Below, in pieces: positions 53,809 through 62,916 of a stretch of DNA of 64,000 bases. Below the pieces are notes generated by a model. The model made no database searches. It was not told where the DNA came from and saw only the letters and a list, made by a program, of their open reading frames with translations. Source of the DNA: JAVBMU01 sp031551755 (GTDB lineage Bacteria > Actinomycetota > Actinomycetes > Actinomycetales > Cellulomonadaceae); assembly GCA_031551755.1 (NCBI GenBank), contig JAVBNE010000035.1:25776-89775 (forward strand), in the 5' to 3' direction. The position numbers and the translations under genes are program-made. Each line of letters begins with the position of its first letter. Positions within the stretch are counted from its first letter, which is position 1.

Positions 53809-54573
53809 TCAGTCCAAGTCCCGACGATGCTCGAAGTCGTATTTGGTAATCGGATCGGCATCCACCTTCGCCGCCAACTCACCCAACAAGCCGTCAAGAT
53901 CAAACGACTCCCGCAAGTCAGTCGTCGTATCCTCCGACGTCACGACAACACTCACCAGAATCCAATCATCAACAAGGGTGTACATCGCCAACCCCTGATG
54001 CGGGCCAGTCGCGGGAGCGCCCATATGGTCTTTTTCTTCTTCCGTCAACAAGTCATTCGCAAGCGGCGTCCATCCGTCAGGCTTCTCAGTTGACTCATAC
54101 CAACCAAAACGCCCGTCCGAAGGTGACTCGATTGGCACGAACGTATAGTATCCCTTGTAATCACTAACCGTACGCGCCCGCGGGTCCGTGGCACACGACT
54201 GGATCTCATCGTATAACTTGCCCGCGACCTCGGCACCAGTCTCGTAAAAATTCGGACTTGTCCATGTGACAAAGTACTTGATTTGTAGACCATCGGCCGC
54301 ATATTCGCCAAACTCAATCTTGTTCTTCGGTATCAGATCGACATCGACCGTATCCGCAATACCACGCAAGGTATCCCGCAACGAGCACCCCTGCGGATCA
54401 TACTCATCGAAATTCTGATGAGCATCCGGCACACGGGTAGCCCCCGGCAACTCAGGCAACAGGTCCCACCGTGTCGGCGCCGGAGTCGGCGCCGGCTCAT
54501 CGCGACCACACCCACCCACCAAACCACCCAGCATGACAACCGCCACCAGAAAGCAAGCCACTCTACTTCGCAC
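53809..54573 (-). CDS. Lipoprotein, tandem copy B, 254 aa
   Basis: A 254-residue lipoprotein with lipobox VGGC (residues 19-22) and a Pro/Thr linker (EPAPTPAPTRWDLLPELPGATRVPD). The mature domain has two cysteines (GCSLRD, SCATDP) and the conserved DYKGYYTFVP and GLAMYTLVDDWILVSVVVTSEDTTTDLRESFDLDGLLGELAAKVDADPITKYDFEHRRDLD. It shares roughly two-thirds of residues with the copy at 54647. The GTG start lies inside a relic of an upstream reading frame (MESARAK). The family is unknown to me. It may act as a partner or immunity protein for the type VII-like gene. Confidence 0.86.
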   Translation of the reverse strand: MRSRVACFLVAVVMLGGLVGGCGRDEPAPTPAPTRWDLLPELPGATRVPDAHQNFDEYDPQGCSLRDTLRGIADTVDVDLIPKNKIEFGEYAADGLQIKYFVTWTSPNFYETGAEVAGKLYDEIQSCATDPRARTVSDYKGYYTFVPIESPSDGRFGWYESTEKPDGWTPLANDLLTEEEKDHMGAPATGPHQGLAMYTLVDDWILVSVVVTSEDTTTDLRESFDLDGLLGELAAKVDADPITKYDFEHRRDLD

Positions 54574-54646
54574 GAGCCGACTCCATTTCCCTTTTCAACT
54601 TGGCGGTGACCGCGGCCCAGCGCACCACCGCCTACGTTCAAGCAAG

Positions 54647-55411
54647 TCAGTCCAAGTCCCGACGATGCTCGAAGTCATATTTGGTAATCGGATCAGCGTC
54701 CACCTTCGCCGCCAACTCGTCCAACAAGCCGTCAATATCGAACGACTCCCGCAAGTCAGTCGTCGTATCCTCCGACGTCACCTGGACACTTACCAAAATC
54801 CAATCATCAACCAGGGTATACATCGCTAACCCCTGATACGGGTCAGTTGCCGGCGTCCCATAGAAGCTCTTCTCGTCCTCTTTGATCGGGTCCGTAGTTG
54901 TCGGCTGCCAATCTTGGGCCTTCTCGGTTGACTCATACCATCCAAAATGCCCCTCGGCAGGTGACCCGATCGGCACGAACGTATAGTATCCTTTGTAATC
55001 CCTAATCGCATGTGCTCGCGGAGCGGTGGCGCACTGTTGAATACGATCGTATAGATCACCCGCAGCATCGGCACCGGTATCATAAAGATCAAGATTTGTC
55101 CACGTGACAAAGTACTTGATCCGCACACCATCGACAGCATACTCACCGAATTCGAGTTTGCTCTTCGGTCGCTCCACGGCGGATATTGTCTCCGAAACAG
55201 CACGCAGCGCATCCCGCATCGAGCACCCCTGAGAATAGTGTTCACTAACGTCCTGGTGCGGGTCCGGCACCCGGGTAGCACCCGGGAGCTCAGCCAACAG
55301 GTCCCACCGGGTCGGCGCCGGAGTCGGTGCTGGCTCATCGCGACTACACCCAGCCACCAAACCACCCAGCGCAGCGACCGCCACCAGAAAGCAAGCCACC
55401 CTACTTCGCAC
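54647..55411 (-). CDS. Lipoprotein, tandem copy A, 254 aa
   Basis: The copy next to the 756-residue gene. Lipobox VAGC (residues 19-22), then the same EPAPTPAPTRWDLL linker, two cysteines (GCSMRD, QQCATAP) and a nearly identical C-terminal 45 residues. The N-terminal signal and C-terminal end are most conserved, the middle less so. Its GTG start (55411) overlaps the end of the upstream gene by 11 nt, so translation is coupled. The 73-nt gap to copy B and the 838-bp period are exact duplicates. Confidence 0.88.
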   Translation of the reverse strand: MRSRVACFLVAVAALGGLVAGCSRDEPAPTPAPTRWDLLAELPGATRVPDPHQDVSEHYSQGCSMRDALRAVSETISAVERPKSKLEFGEYAVDGVRIKYFVTWTNLDLYDTGADAAGDLYDRIQQCATAPRAHAIRDYKGYYTFVPIGSPAEGHFGWYESTEKAQDWQPTTTDPIKEDEKSFYGTPATDPYQGLAMYTLVDDWILVSVQVTSEDTTTDLRESFDIDGLLDELAAKVDADPITKYDFEHRRDLD

Positions 55412-57671
55412 GAGCCGACTCCATTTCTGTCTTGATATTGTGAATGACCTCTTCAGAAGGTGAAAGCTTGGCGTCCCGACTGTATCCGAGTCTTTCATCA
55501 AGAAAACGATCAAAATCGACCTCGCTTCCCACGAATCCCCGTTCTTCCACACCAAGATAGAACGCATGAATCATAGCTTCAGCATCCTCGTCATAGCTTG
55601 CTTTGATCTTCGCCAATGCGTCAGCTTCAGCGTGGAAGAGTTTTGCCGCCATCCAATCAGCTCCCTCACTGGCTGCCATTCCCACCACAGAGCCGACCAC
55701 CGGACCACCACTAACAAAGCCTGCTCCCACTCCCACTGTACCGGTCAGGGCCTTCGAATTCCGGGTGTCCAGACCAGCGGCTTCTTCGAGCACTGCCTCG
55801 TCGATCTCGCCTTGAATCCGGGCGACATTCCCCACCGCCGTGGTCAGCGCTCTTTGACGATTGGCGGGGTTATCGAGAACCGCCGCGACCTCACCCGCGC
55901 ACCGCATATGCTCGAGCGTCACATACTGCCACGCCTGCGCCCCACGCGAGTCCAGGCCGGTCCCCTTCACCACCTGAAGGATTTCATCTCGCCTGAATCC
56001 GGGCATCGGCTCGGGAGATAATCCGAGGCCCTCGTTATCAAAGCCACCCCGATAGTATTTCTCAGCGAGCCCATCCGCTCCGATCTCGAGGTTGGACCGG
56101 CCGGTGATGGCTTCGCCGATGCCGTCCATATACGGAGCGTAGGCACCGACCAACTCCACAGCGCCGAGATCCGACAGCTGGGACTTGAAATCTAGCCCCC
56201 CGTCGCCACGGTTGAGGGCGTGGGTGACATCGAGCATCAACCACGCGGCCCGTTTGCCTTCCTCCAGGTCTCCCGAGGCCGACCCATAGGCGGTCGCCGC
56301 GTGCATGGTGTGGAACAGGGAATGCCCACCGTCAACGGAGAACATATTCGTCAGGTCCTGCGGGTGCAAACCGCCGTGCGTCCACCGTTCGACCCTCTCC
56401 GTGCCCAGCTCGCGGTCTTGCGCCGGGGCGAGGAACTCCAACGACATCTTCGGGTCGGTGGACAACGAGTCGAAAACGGCGTGCGTCACGGAGTACGCCG
56501 CCAGTGGGTCACGCGCGTGAAGCCCCACCAGCTCCATGGCCAGCGGGCTCGTGGAGTCCCACACTCCGCCGAAATGCCGTGCGGCCACTTGTTCATCCAT
56601 GGCCACCGCGGCGCCGTAGGCAACCTGGCCGTCTATACCGCCAGAGAGCAGGTACCCCATGAAGACGCCCCGAGACCCCGGGAACTCGGCGCCTGCCGCC
56701 GTGATCAGCCTGGCCCCCACCTCACGCCGCTCAGTCGGGTCGAGCGGACCCGTCCACTTCGGTAGCGCCGTCCGGGCGGCACCAGCGAATCCCGCCGCCA
56801 CGCCCGCCCACGCCGAATCCGGCTGCGCGGCCTTGTCCAAGAACGCGTAGAACGCCGACACGCCAGCCTCGTCGCCCATCAACCCGGCGAAGAAGACGGG
56901 ATTCTCGCCGAACTCGCTCAGCAACTCCTCAAGATCGGCGACCGCCGCTCGCTGCTCAGCCTGCGACAACTCACCGTTGGCGAGCTGGCACATCAGTCCC
57001 GCCGCGAGAATCCCTGAGCCCACCGCGCGCACCTGCCCCAACTGCGCACCGAGCATGCCGACAGCCTCCGCGCCGTCCGCCATGGAGACGCCGAACCCCG
57101 CCGGACCCGCCGCCAACGGACCGAATCCGGCGGCGGCGACCTCTGCGGCGTCATCCACCCGTCGGCGCACCCCCGACCATACGTGATGCGCCTCCTGCTC
57201 CCTCTCGGCCACCGCGTGGAGCCGGGCACGCAGGTCATCTATATCCGAAGTGACCCGCCAATCCGCCGATGAGCCATACACCATTGCCTGCAGCTCATCC
57301 ATCTGTTCGCATAACTGCTCGAACTCGCGGTGAGCAGCCTCATCCGCCGCACTTGCCTCCACGGAGATCCGCTGGCCTTCCGCCAATTCCTGCCCGTACT
57401 CGTCCAGCCCTCTGCCCGCGTCCTGCCACACCCCGGCCAGCCGGGTGCCCCGCACCATCAACATTTGCATGAGCTCGATCACCGCAGTCGCCAGCTCCCC
57501 GGACTGGGACTGCAACAGGACCACCAGCCGGCCCACGTCCTCCACTGCCTCACCGATCTCGGCGGCCGCCTGCATGTACTGCCGCGCCCCGGCCCGTACG
57601 GCATCAGGGTTACCGCTGATCGGCTCCAGCGGGGGGTGCGGCGCGATCAACAGCGACCACCAGCCCGCCAT
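55401..57671 (-). CDS. 756-residue type VII-secretion-like protein (DUF6571-like)
   Basis: A helical protein resembling large ESX-associated actinobacterial proteins. Residues 1-110 are two long helices (NPDAVRAGARQYMQAAAEIGE; Trp82 in GVWQDAGRGLDEYG) of WXG/LXG type. Long Ala/Glu-rich helices and repeats of AAGF/GVAAG follow. Near residues 640-680 is a Gly-rich hydrophobic patch (VGVGAGFVSGGPVVG). The C-terminal 80 residues contain a YLGVE (YxxxE) motif. I assign it to the DUF6571-like group with caution. No signal peptide exists, so a type VII route is inferred. The ATG at 57671 overlaps the small gene's stop. Confidence 0.72.
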   Translation of the reverse strand: MAGWWSLLIAPHPPLEPISGNPDAVRAGARQYMQAAAEIGEAVEDVGRLVVLLQSQSGELATAVIELMQMLMVRGTRLAGVWQDAGRGLDEYGQELAEGQRISVEASAADEAAHREFEQLCEQMDELQAMVYGSSADWRVTSDIDDLRARLHAVAEREQEAHHVWSGVRRRVDDAAEVAAAGFGPLAAGPAGFGVSMADGAEAVGMLGAQLGQVRAVGSGILAAGLMCQLANGELSQAEQRAAVADLEELLSEFGENPVFFAGLMGDEAGVSAFYAFLDKAAQPDSAWAGVAAGFAGAARTALPKWTGPLDPTERREVGARLITAAGAEFPGSRGVFMGYLLSGGIDGQVAYGAAVAMDEQVAARHFGGVWDSTSPLAMELVGLHARDPLAAYSVTHAVFDSLSTDPKMSLEFLAPAQDRELGTERVERWTHGGLHPQDLTNMFSVDGGHSLFHTMHAATAYGSASGDLEEGKRAAWLMLDVTHALNRGDGGLDFKSQLSDLGAVELVGAYAPYMDGIGEAITGRSNLEIGADGLAEKYYRGGFDNEGLGLSPEPMPGFRRDEILQVVKGTGLDSRGAQAWQYVTLEHMRCAGEVAAVLDNPANRQRALTTAVGNVARIQGEIDEAVLEEAAGLDTRNSKALTGTVGVGAGFVSGGPVVGSVVGMAASEGADWMAAKLFHAEADALAKIKASYDEDAEAMIHAFYLGVEERGFVGSEVDFDRFLDERLGYSRDAKLSPSEEVIHNIKTEMESARAK

Positions 57672-57991
57672 CACAGCCCCAACGCGAACATCGGACCGGT
57701 TGCGCTGATGAGCGGCACAGCAGCGGCCAGTTGCGCGTCGACACCCTCCAGCCGGGACGTGGCAGCGGCCAACGCCGATCCCACCCGGCTGAACTCACGA
57801 CCCACCCGGTTCTGTTCGCGATCCCACGACCGGCCCGCCTCCAGCAGCGCATGGCGCAAGCGCTCGTCCTCAATGCAGGCAGCCACCTCAACGGTGCTGG
57901 CCGCAAGCTCAGAAATGCGCTCCCCCGCGGCAAGTAATGCCCGCGCCACCGACGACAGCACCTCACCATCAACCGCCAAATCCGCCGCCAC
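57671..57991 (-). CDS. ESX-like small helical protein, 106 aa
   Basis: A 106-residue all-helical protein (LSSVARALLAAGERISELAAST, LLEAGRSWDREQNRVGREFSRV) of the length and helix-hairpin layout of WXG100 proteins. It lacks an exact W-x-G; SWDREQ occupies the turn region. GTG at 57991 follows TAGGAGAAAAC. It heads an operon with the large gene (TGATG overlap), a pair form typical for type VII substrates and their small partners. Absence of the WXG makes the call tentative. Confidence 0.7.
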   Translation of the reverse strand: MAADLAVDGEVLSSVARALLAAGERISELAASTVEVAACIEDERLRHALLEAGRSWDREQNRVGREFSRVGSALAAATSRLEGVDAQLAAAVPLISATGPMFALGL

Positions 57992-58224
57992 AGTTTTCTC
58001 CTACTCGCTCATCAACGCCGACAAGGACAGAACAAATATCCGCCGAACGTACCAGTCAGTGGCAAACAGGTCCAAATCCGCTGCAGAAATGCCACACCCC
58101 GCCCAGCCGAAACAGTCCACGCCGTCAGCCGATTCCAGTACAGACGTCTCACGTCTTGCACCATGCCCGCTCAGCGCTGCCCGATCCGCCGCAGCCACCT
58201 GGCAAGACATGATGAGATGGCGGG

Positions 58225-59214
58225 GTGGAAACAGCAATCCTCTGGCACTCCGGGGCGCTGGTCGACGATCTGGAGATCAGCCAGGTCCACGAACTGGCCC
58301 ACGCGGCGGAACACACCGACGGCGTCGCCCCGCTCTCCGAACAACCCCGCTTGAACCTCGGGGTCGCGAACGAGGACATCATTCACCTGCTCACCTGGCA
58401 TGCCGGTGAACTCGCCGGTTACGCCCAACTCGACACCCGAGGCGACCTGGCCGTGGCCGAACTGGTGGTCCACCCGTCCCGACGAGGCCGGGGCCTCGGG
58501 CGCTACCTGTTGACCAGCGCGATCGCACGGGTCTCGGATGTCGCCGTCATGCGCAGGACCCCCCGCCTTCCCGGTGCCGCAGCGATGAGCCTACGGATCT
58601 GGGCGCACGGCAACCTCCCGGCCGCCCAAGCCCTCGCGGCCCGCGCGGAACTGGTCGCCGTCCGTGAACTTCGGCAGCTCGCCCGCCTGCTGGGTCCCAA
58701 ATCCGAGCATCCCTTCCCGGCCCCGCCGACCGGTCTACGTCTGCGCACCTTCATCCCCGGCGCCGACGACCGGGCATGGGTCGCCCTCAACGCACGCGCC
58801 TTCGCGCATCACCCCGAACAGGGCAGGCTCACGGAGACCGACCTGCACGCACGCATCGCCGAGGACTGGTTCGACCCCGAAGGCTTCTGGCTCCTCGAAC
58901 GCGACGGGCGCCTGATCGGCTCGGTCTGGACGAAGGTACCCACCGGCCAGCCGCCCCGGAGCAGGGACGGGGAGATCTACGCCGTCGGGGTCGACCCAGC
59001 CGAACAAGGGGCCGGATTCGGCGCCCTGCTCACCCAGGTGGGACTCGCCTACCTGGCCCGGGTGGGCGCGCGCCGGGCCGTGCTCTACGTGGATGGCGAC
59101 AACGCACCCGCGCTAGCCACGTACACCCAGGCCGGATTCGAGCCGAACCGCATCGATGTGCAATACGCCAGCAGACCCCCACAGGTCACGCCCACCGACC
59201 ACCCGCGAGGCTGA
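58225..59214 (+). CDS. mshD: Mycothiol synthase
   Basis: A 329-residue protein with two GNAT acetyltransferase domains that acetylates Cys-GlcN-Ins in the last step of mycothiol synthesis. The N-terminal domain carries LTWHAGELAGYAQLD and VHPSRRGRGLGRYLL (acetyl-CoA loop). The second carries NARAFAHHPEQGRLTETDLHARIAEDWFDPEGFWLLERDGRLIGSVWTK and VGVDPAEQGAGFGALL. This second stretch is the family's diagnostic signature. The GTG at 58225 is the first plausible start. Mycothiol confirms an actinobacterial host. Confidence 0.95.
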   Translation: METAILWHSGALVDDLEISQVHELAHAAEHTDGVAPLSEQPRLNLGVANEDIIHLLTWHAGELAGYAQLDTRGDLAVAELVVHPSRRGRGLGRYLLTSAIARVSDVAVMRRTPRLPGAAAMSLRIWAHGNLPAAQALAARAELVAVRELRQLARLLGPKSEHPFPAPPTGLRLRTFIPGADDRAWVALNARAFAHHPEQGRLTETDLHARIAEDWFDPEGFWLLERDGRLIGSVWTKVPTGQPPRSRDGEIYAVGVDPAEQGAGFGALLTQVGLAYLARVGARRAVLYVDGDNAPALATYTQAGFEPNRIDVQYASRPPQVTPTDHPRG

Positions 59215-59287
59215 CCAGGGCAAGCGCTGGCTGAACGCGCCAGCCGTATGAGTGACGCCGAAGCCCGGCAGGTGTCACGATGAAGCT

Positions 59288-61552
59288 ATGACGGACACGT
59301 CGACCCCCCGCATCCTTGATCCCGAACTCGCTGCGCATATCGCCGAGCACATCGCCGAGGAGCCCACCGCCGAACGCCCCCACGGGGACATCGATGGTAC
59401 TGCGCTGCCAGCCGACCGGTTCGCGGACCGAGAGCTGAGCTGGCTGGCCTTCAACCAACGGGTGCTGGAACTGGCCGAGGACGTGCATCAGCCGCTCTTG
59501 GAACGGGTCCGGTTCCTGGCAATCTTCGCCTCCAACCTCGACGAGTTCTTCATGGTGCGGGTAGCCGGACTGAAACGGCGGATCGCCACCGGAATCGCGG
59601 TCACCGCCGCATCCGGCCTGAGCCCCCGCCAGACACTCGACGCCATCAGTGAACGCGCCCACATCCTGATGGAACGCCATTCCAGGGTTTTCCGGGACGA
59701 AGTGCAACCCGCACTCGCCGCCGAGGGCATCACGCTGGTCCACTGGGACGAGCTGGAAGCCCGCGAACAAGACCGCTTACGCAAGTTCTTCCGTCGCCAG
59801 ATCTTCCCCGTGCTCACCCCATTGGCCGTCGACCCCGCGCATCCCTTCCCCTACATCTCCGGACTGTCGCTGAACCTCGCCGTCGTCGTGGTCAACCCGG
59901 CAACCGGCAAGGAGCACTTCGCCCGCGTCAAGGTGCCACCACTGCTCCCCCGGTTCATCGCGGTCGACGCCAAAGGCCGGCCAAGCGCCCCGACGACCCA
60001 GACCGCCGACCCGGAGAAAGGTCCGACCTCATTCGTGCCGATCTCCGAAGTGATCGGACAACACCTGGACCAGCTCTTCCCCGGCATGGAGGTGCGCGAA
60101 CACCACACCTTCCGGGTCACCCGCAACGAGGACGTCGAGGTCGAAGAGGACGACGCCGAGAACCTCCTGCAGGCCATGGAAAAGGAACTGCTGCGGCGAC
60201 GGTTCGGCCCACCGGTACGGCTCGAACTGGCCGTCGGCATCAGCCCGCGCATCCGCAACCTACTGGTCCGGGAGCTGGGAGTCGCTGCCGACGAGGTCTA
60301 CGAGCTGCCCGCACCGCTGGACCTCACCGGACTGAACGCCATCGCCGACCTGGACCGCGCAGACCTGCACTACCCCGCCTTCATCCCGACCACCCATCGC
60401 TTCCTCGCCGAGGTTGAGAGCGCCCATCCCACCGATGTCTTCGCGGCCATCCGGGAACGCGACATCCTCCTGCACCACCCCTACGACTCCTTCTCGACCT
60501 CCGTCCAGACCTTCCTCGAACAGGCGGCGGCGGACCCGAACGTGCTGGCCATCAAGCAGACGCTGTACCGCACCTCGGGCGACTCCCCCATCGTCGATGC
60601 GCTGATCGACGCAGCCGAGGCCGGTAAACAGGTACTCGCCCTCGTGGAGATCAAGGCCCGGTTCGACGAACAAGCCAACATCACCTGGGCCCGCAAACTC
60701 GAACAAGCGGGTGTGCACGTCGTCTACGGCATCGTCGGACTCAAGACGCACTGCAAACTCTCGTTGGTCGTCCGCCAGGAAAGCGACGGGCTGCGCCGGT
60801 ACTGCCACGTCGGCACCGGCAACTACCACCCCAAGACAGCCCGCCTGTACACCGACCACGGGCTGCTGACCTGCGACCCCGACGTCGGGCAAGACCTGAC
60901 CAGGTTGTTCAATCAGCTCTCCGGCTACGCCCCGCAATCCCGGTTCCACCGGCTGCTCGTCGCCCCCCGCACGGTGCGCAGCGGCCTGATCGACCGGATC
61001 CGGCGCGAAGCCGACGCCGCCCGAGCCGGCCACGAAGCCTGGATCCGGATGAAGGTCAACTCCGTGGTGGACGAGGCCACGATCGACGCCCTCTACCGCG
61101 CCTCCCAGGCCGGCGTCCAAGTCGAACTCGTGGTGCGCGGCATCTGCGCGGTCCGGCCCGGCATCCCCGGCTTGAGCGAAAACATCCGGGTGCGCTCCAT
61201 CCTGGGCCGCTTCCTCGAACACTCCCGCATCTACGCGTTCGCCAACTCGGCCGGCCCGGCGTTGGGTGAGGGGCAGGCGAGCGGGCCGGAGATCTACATC
61301 GGCTCAGCCGACCTGATGCACCGCAACCTCGACCGGCGGGTCGAAGCCCTCGTGCGGATCGCCGACCCCGACCAGATCACTGAGTTGCTCGACCTCCTCG
61401 ACTTCTCCATGAATGACGGCACGGCCACCTGGCATCTACACCCGGACGGCACCTGGCAACGGCACTCCACGAACGACGCCGGTGAACCGCTGGTCGACCT
61501 CCAGGCCAGCCTCGTCGCCCGCCATCACCGGCGGCTCGGTGGGGGGCTGTAA
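59288..61552 (+). CDS. ppk1: Polyphosphate kinase 1
   Basis: A 754-residue PPK1, which makes polyphosphate from ATP. Order: N-terminal domain (FADRELSWLAFNQRVLELAED), central H-domain, then two PLD-like C-terminal domains with the phosphorylated His in GLKTHCKLSLVVRQE near residue 490 and HVGTGNYHPKTARLYTDHGLLT. The ATG at 59288 gives MTDTSTPR and is chosen over an upstream ATG that would add 12 residues. It is immediately followed by the mutT1-like gene, as in M. tuberculosis. Confidence 0.96.
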   Translation: MTDTSTPRILDPELAAHIAEHIAEEPTAERPHGDIDGTALPADRFADRELSWLAFNQRVLELAEDVHQPLLERVRFLAIFASNLDEFFMVRVAGLKRRIATGIAVTAASGLSPRQTLDAISERAHILMERHSRVFRDEVQPALAAEGITLVHWDELEAREQDRLRKFFRRQIFPVLTPLAVDPAHPFPYISGLSLNLAVVVVNPATGKEHFARVKVPPLLPRFIAVDAKGRPSAPTTQTADPEKGPTSFVPISEVIGQHLDQLFPGMEVREHHTFRVTRNEDVEVEEDDAENLLQAMEKELLRRRFGPPVRLELAVGISPRIRNLLVRELGVAADEVYELPAPLDLTGLNAIADLDRADLHYPAFIPTTHRFLAEVESAHPTDVFAAIRERDILLHHPYDSFSTSVQTFLEQAAADPNVLAIKQTLYRTSGDSPIVDALIDAAEAGKQVLALVEIKARFDEQANITWARKLEQAGVHVVYGIVGLKTHCKLSLVVRQESDGLRRYCHVGTGNYHPKTARLYTDHGLLTCDPDVGQDLTRLFNQLSGYAPQSRFHRLLVAPRTVRSGLIDRIRREADAARAGHEAWIRMKVNSVVDEATIDALYRASQAGVQVELVVRGICAVRPGIPGLSENIRVRSILGRFLEHSRIYAFANSAGPALGEGQASGPEIYIGSADLMHRNLDRRVEALVRIADPDQITELLDLLDFSMNDGTATWHLHPDGTWQRHSTNDAGEPLVDLQASLVARHHRRLGGGL

Positions 61553-62581
61553 GTGGCCGGGTCCTCCGCCACCGGCCTGCCACTGGTACCGACGCTCGGG
61601 GCCACCCGGCTCAACAGTGCCCCGGTGATCGAGTCAGCCGGTGCGTTGGTTTGGCGCGAACACCACGGCGAACTGCAAGTGCGGCTTATCCACCGGCCGA
61701 AGTACCGCGACTGGTCCTGGCCGAAGGGCAAGCTGGACCCCGGGGAAGCATTCCAGACGGCTGCCGCCCGGGAAGTGGCCGAGGAGACCGGCAAACCCGT
61801 CGTCCTCGGCCGGCCCCTGCCCGGGTTGCAGTACTTGACCCCGGAGGGCCGGGTGAAACGGGTGCACTACTGGGCGGCGCGCCGCGCTACGGCACGCATC
61901 GACGGTCCGGCACTCGCCGCCCGTGCACCGGTCCCACCGGTATCCACCGACGAGATCGACGACGCGGCCTGGCTGAACGTGACCGAGGCCGCCGAGCGGC
62001 TGACCCGCCCGGCCGACGTCGAACCGTTGCGCGCCCTGGATCGCGCGTGGAAACGAGGTCGTTTGGCGACCCACGCCTTCGCGATCGTCCGGCACGGGAA
62101 GGCCGTGTCCAGGGCGACGTGGTACGGCACCGAAGCCCGGCGTCCGCTGACACCCGCCGGCCACGCACAGGCGGCGGCCCTCATCCCGGTGCTCGCGGCG
62201 TACGGCGTCGGAGACGTGGTGACCAGCCAATGGGAACGTTGTGCACAGACCATCACTCCCTATGCCAACGCCGCCGGGATCGAGACCCGCGCCAGTGACC
62301 ACCTCACTGAGGTACAGCACGAACGCTCCGCGGGGCCGGTCACCCGCACCGTCACCGAACTGCTGAACACGAGGGTCGCGACCGCTCTATGTACCCACCG
62401 GCCGGTGCTGCCCACGGTCTTCGAAGTGCTGGCCGCCAGCTCCCGCCGCCCCGTGGCACGGGCTTTGCCCACGAAGGACCCCTACCTCGAACCGGGCGAG
62501 ATGCTGATGGTGCACGTGGCGATCACGCCCAAGGGCCCCCGCGTGGTAGCAGCCGAGAAGATCAGCCCCCCGATGCACTGA
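61553..62581 (+). CDS. mutT1: NUDIX hydrolase fused to histidine phosphatase (MutT1-like)
   Basis: A 342-residue two-domain protein. The N-terminal NUDIX domain contains GKLDPGEAFQTAAAREVAEETG (residues about 62-84), the full box with GX5EX7REVXEE. The C-terminal histidine-phosphatase (PGM-like) domain begins at about residue 178 with IVRHGKA. This fusion matches mycobacterial MutT1, which hydrolyses 8-oxo-dGTP and diadenosine polyphosphates. It begins (GTG) directly after the ppk1 stop. The pair suggests shared handling of polyphosphate and nucleotides. Confidence 0.94.
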   Translation: MAGSSATGLPLVPTLGATRLNSAPVIESAGALVWREHHGELQVRLIHRPKYRDWSWPKGKLDPGEAFQTAAAREVAEETGKPVVLGRPLPGLQYLTPEGRVKRVHYWAARRATARIDGPALAARAPVPPVSTDEIDDAAWLNVTEAAERLTRPADVEPLRALDRAWKRGRLATHAFAIVRHGKAVSRATWYGTEARRPLTPAGHAQAAALIPVLAAYGVGDVVTSQWERCAQTITPYANAAGIETRASDHLTEVQHERSAGPVTRTVTELLNTRVATALCTHRPVLPTVFEVLAASSRRPVARALPTKDPYLEPGEMLMVHVAITPKGPRVVAAEKISPPMH

Positions 62582-62643
62582 GCTGGGCCGTGGCGCGGCG
62601 GATGCCGGAGAGTGCGCCGGGCTGGTCCCAGCCCAGGATCAGG

Positions 62644-62768
62644 CGAGCGCTGCGGTCCCAGCCGAGCGCTGCGGTCCCAGCCGAGCGCTGCGGTCCCAGC
62701 CGAGCGCTGCGGTTCTGGCCGAGCGCTGCGGTTTAAACCGCAGCACTCGACTGAAAGTGCAGCACTCG
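62644..62768. repeat. 19-nt repeat array B with palindrome and inverted end unit
   Basis: Four tandem 19-nt units (three CGAGCGCTGCGGTCCCAGC, one CGAGCGCTGCGGTTCTGGC) are followed by a 30-nt palindrome (62720-62749) and a 19-nt inverted unit ACTGAAAGTGCAGCACTCG (62750-62768). The 62582-62916 gap holds this array and no gene that I can support. It has the same order as array A. Confidence 0.88.
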
Positions 62769-62916
62769 ACCCCGGGTGCGGACGGCGGGCGGGTGGATCG
62801 TGGGACCTGGTGTCCTGTTGGTGCTCGCTCGTCCCTCGCTCGTCCACAGCCACCGGCTGTCCACAGCTTTCTCGCCGACGGCCCCCGCACCATGCTTGAC
62901 TGACCACGATGGGTTC

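Noticed and set aside
54333..54641. Minus-strand frame beginning MNVGGGALGRGHRQVEKGNG, also seen at 53396-53803
   Set aside because: It reads the duplicated 73-nt spacer and lipoprotein sequence in another frame; same start in both copies is due to duplication, not a gene.
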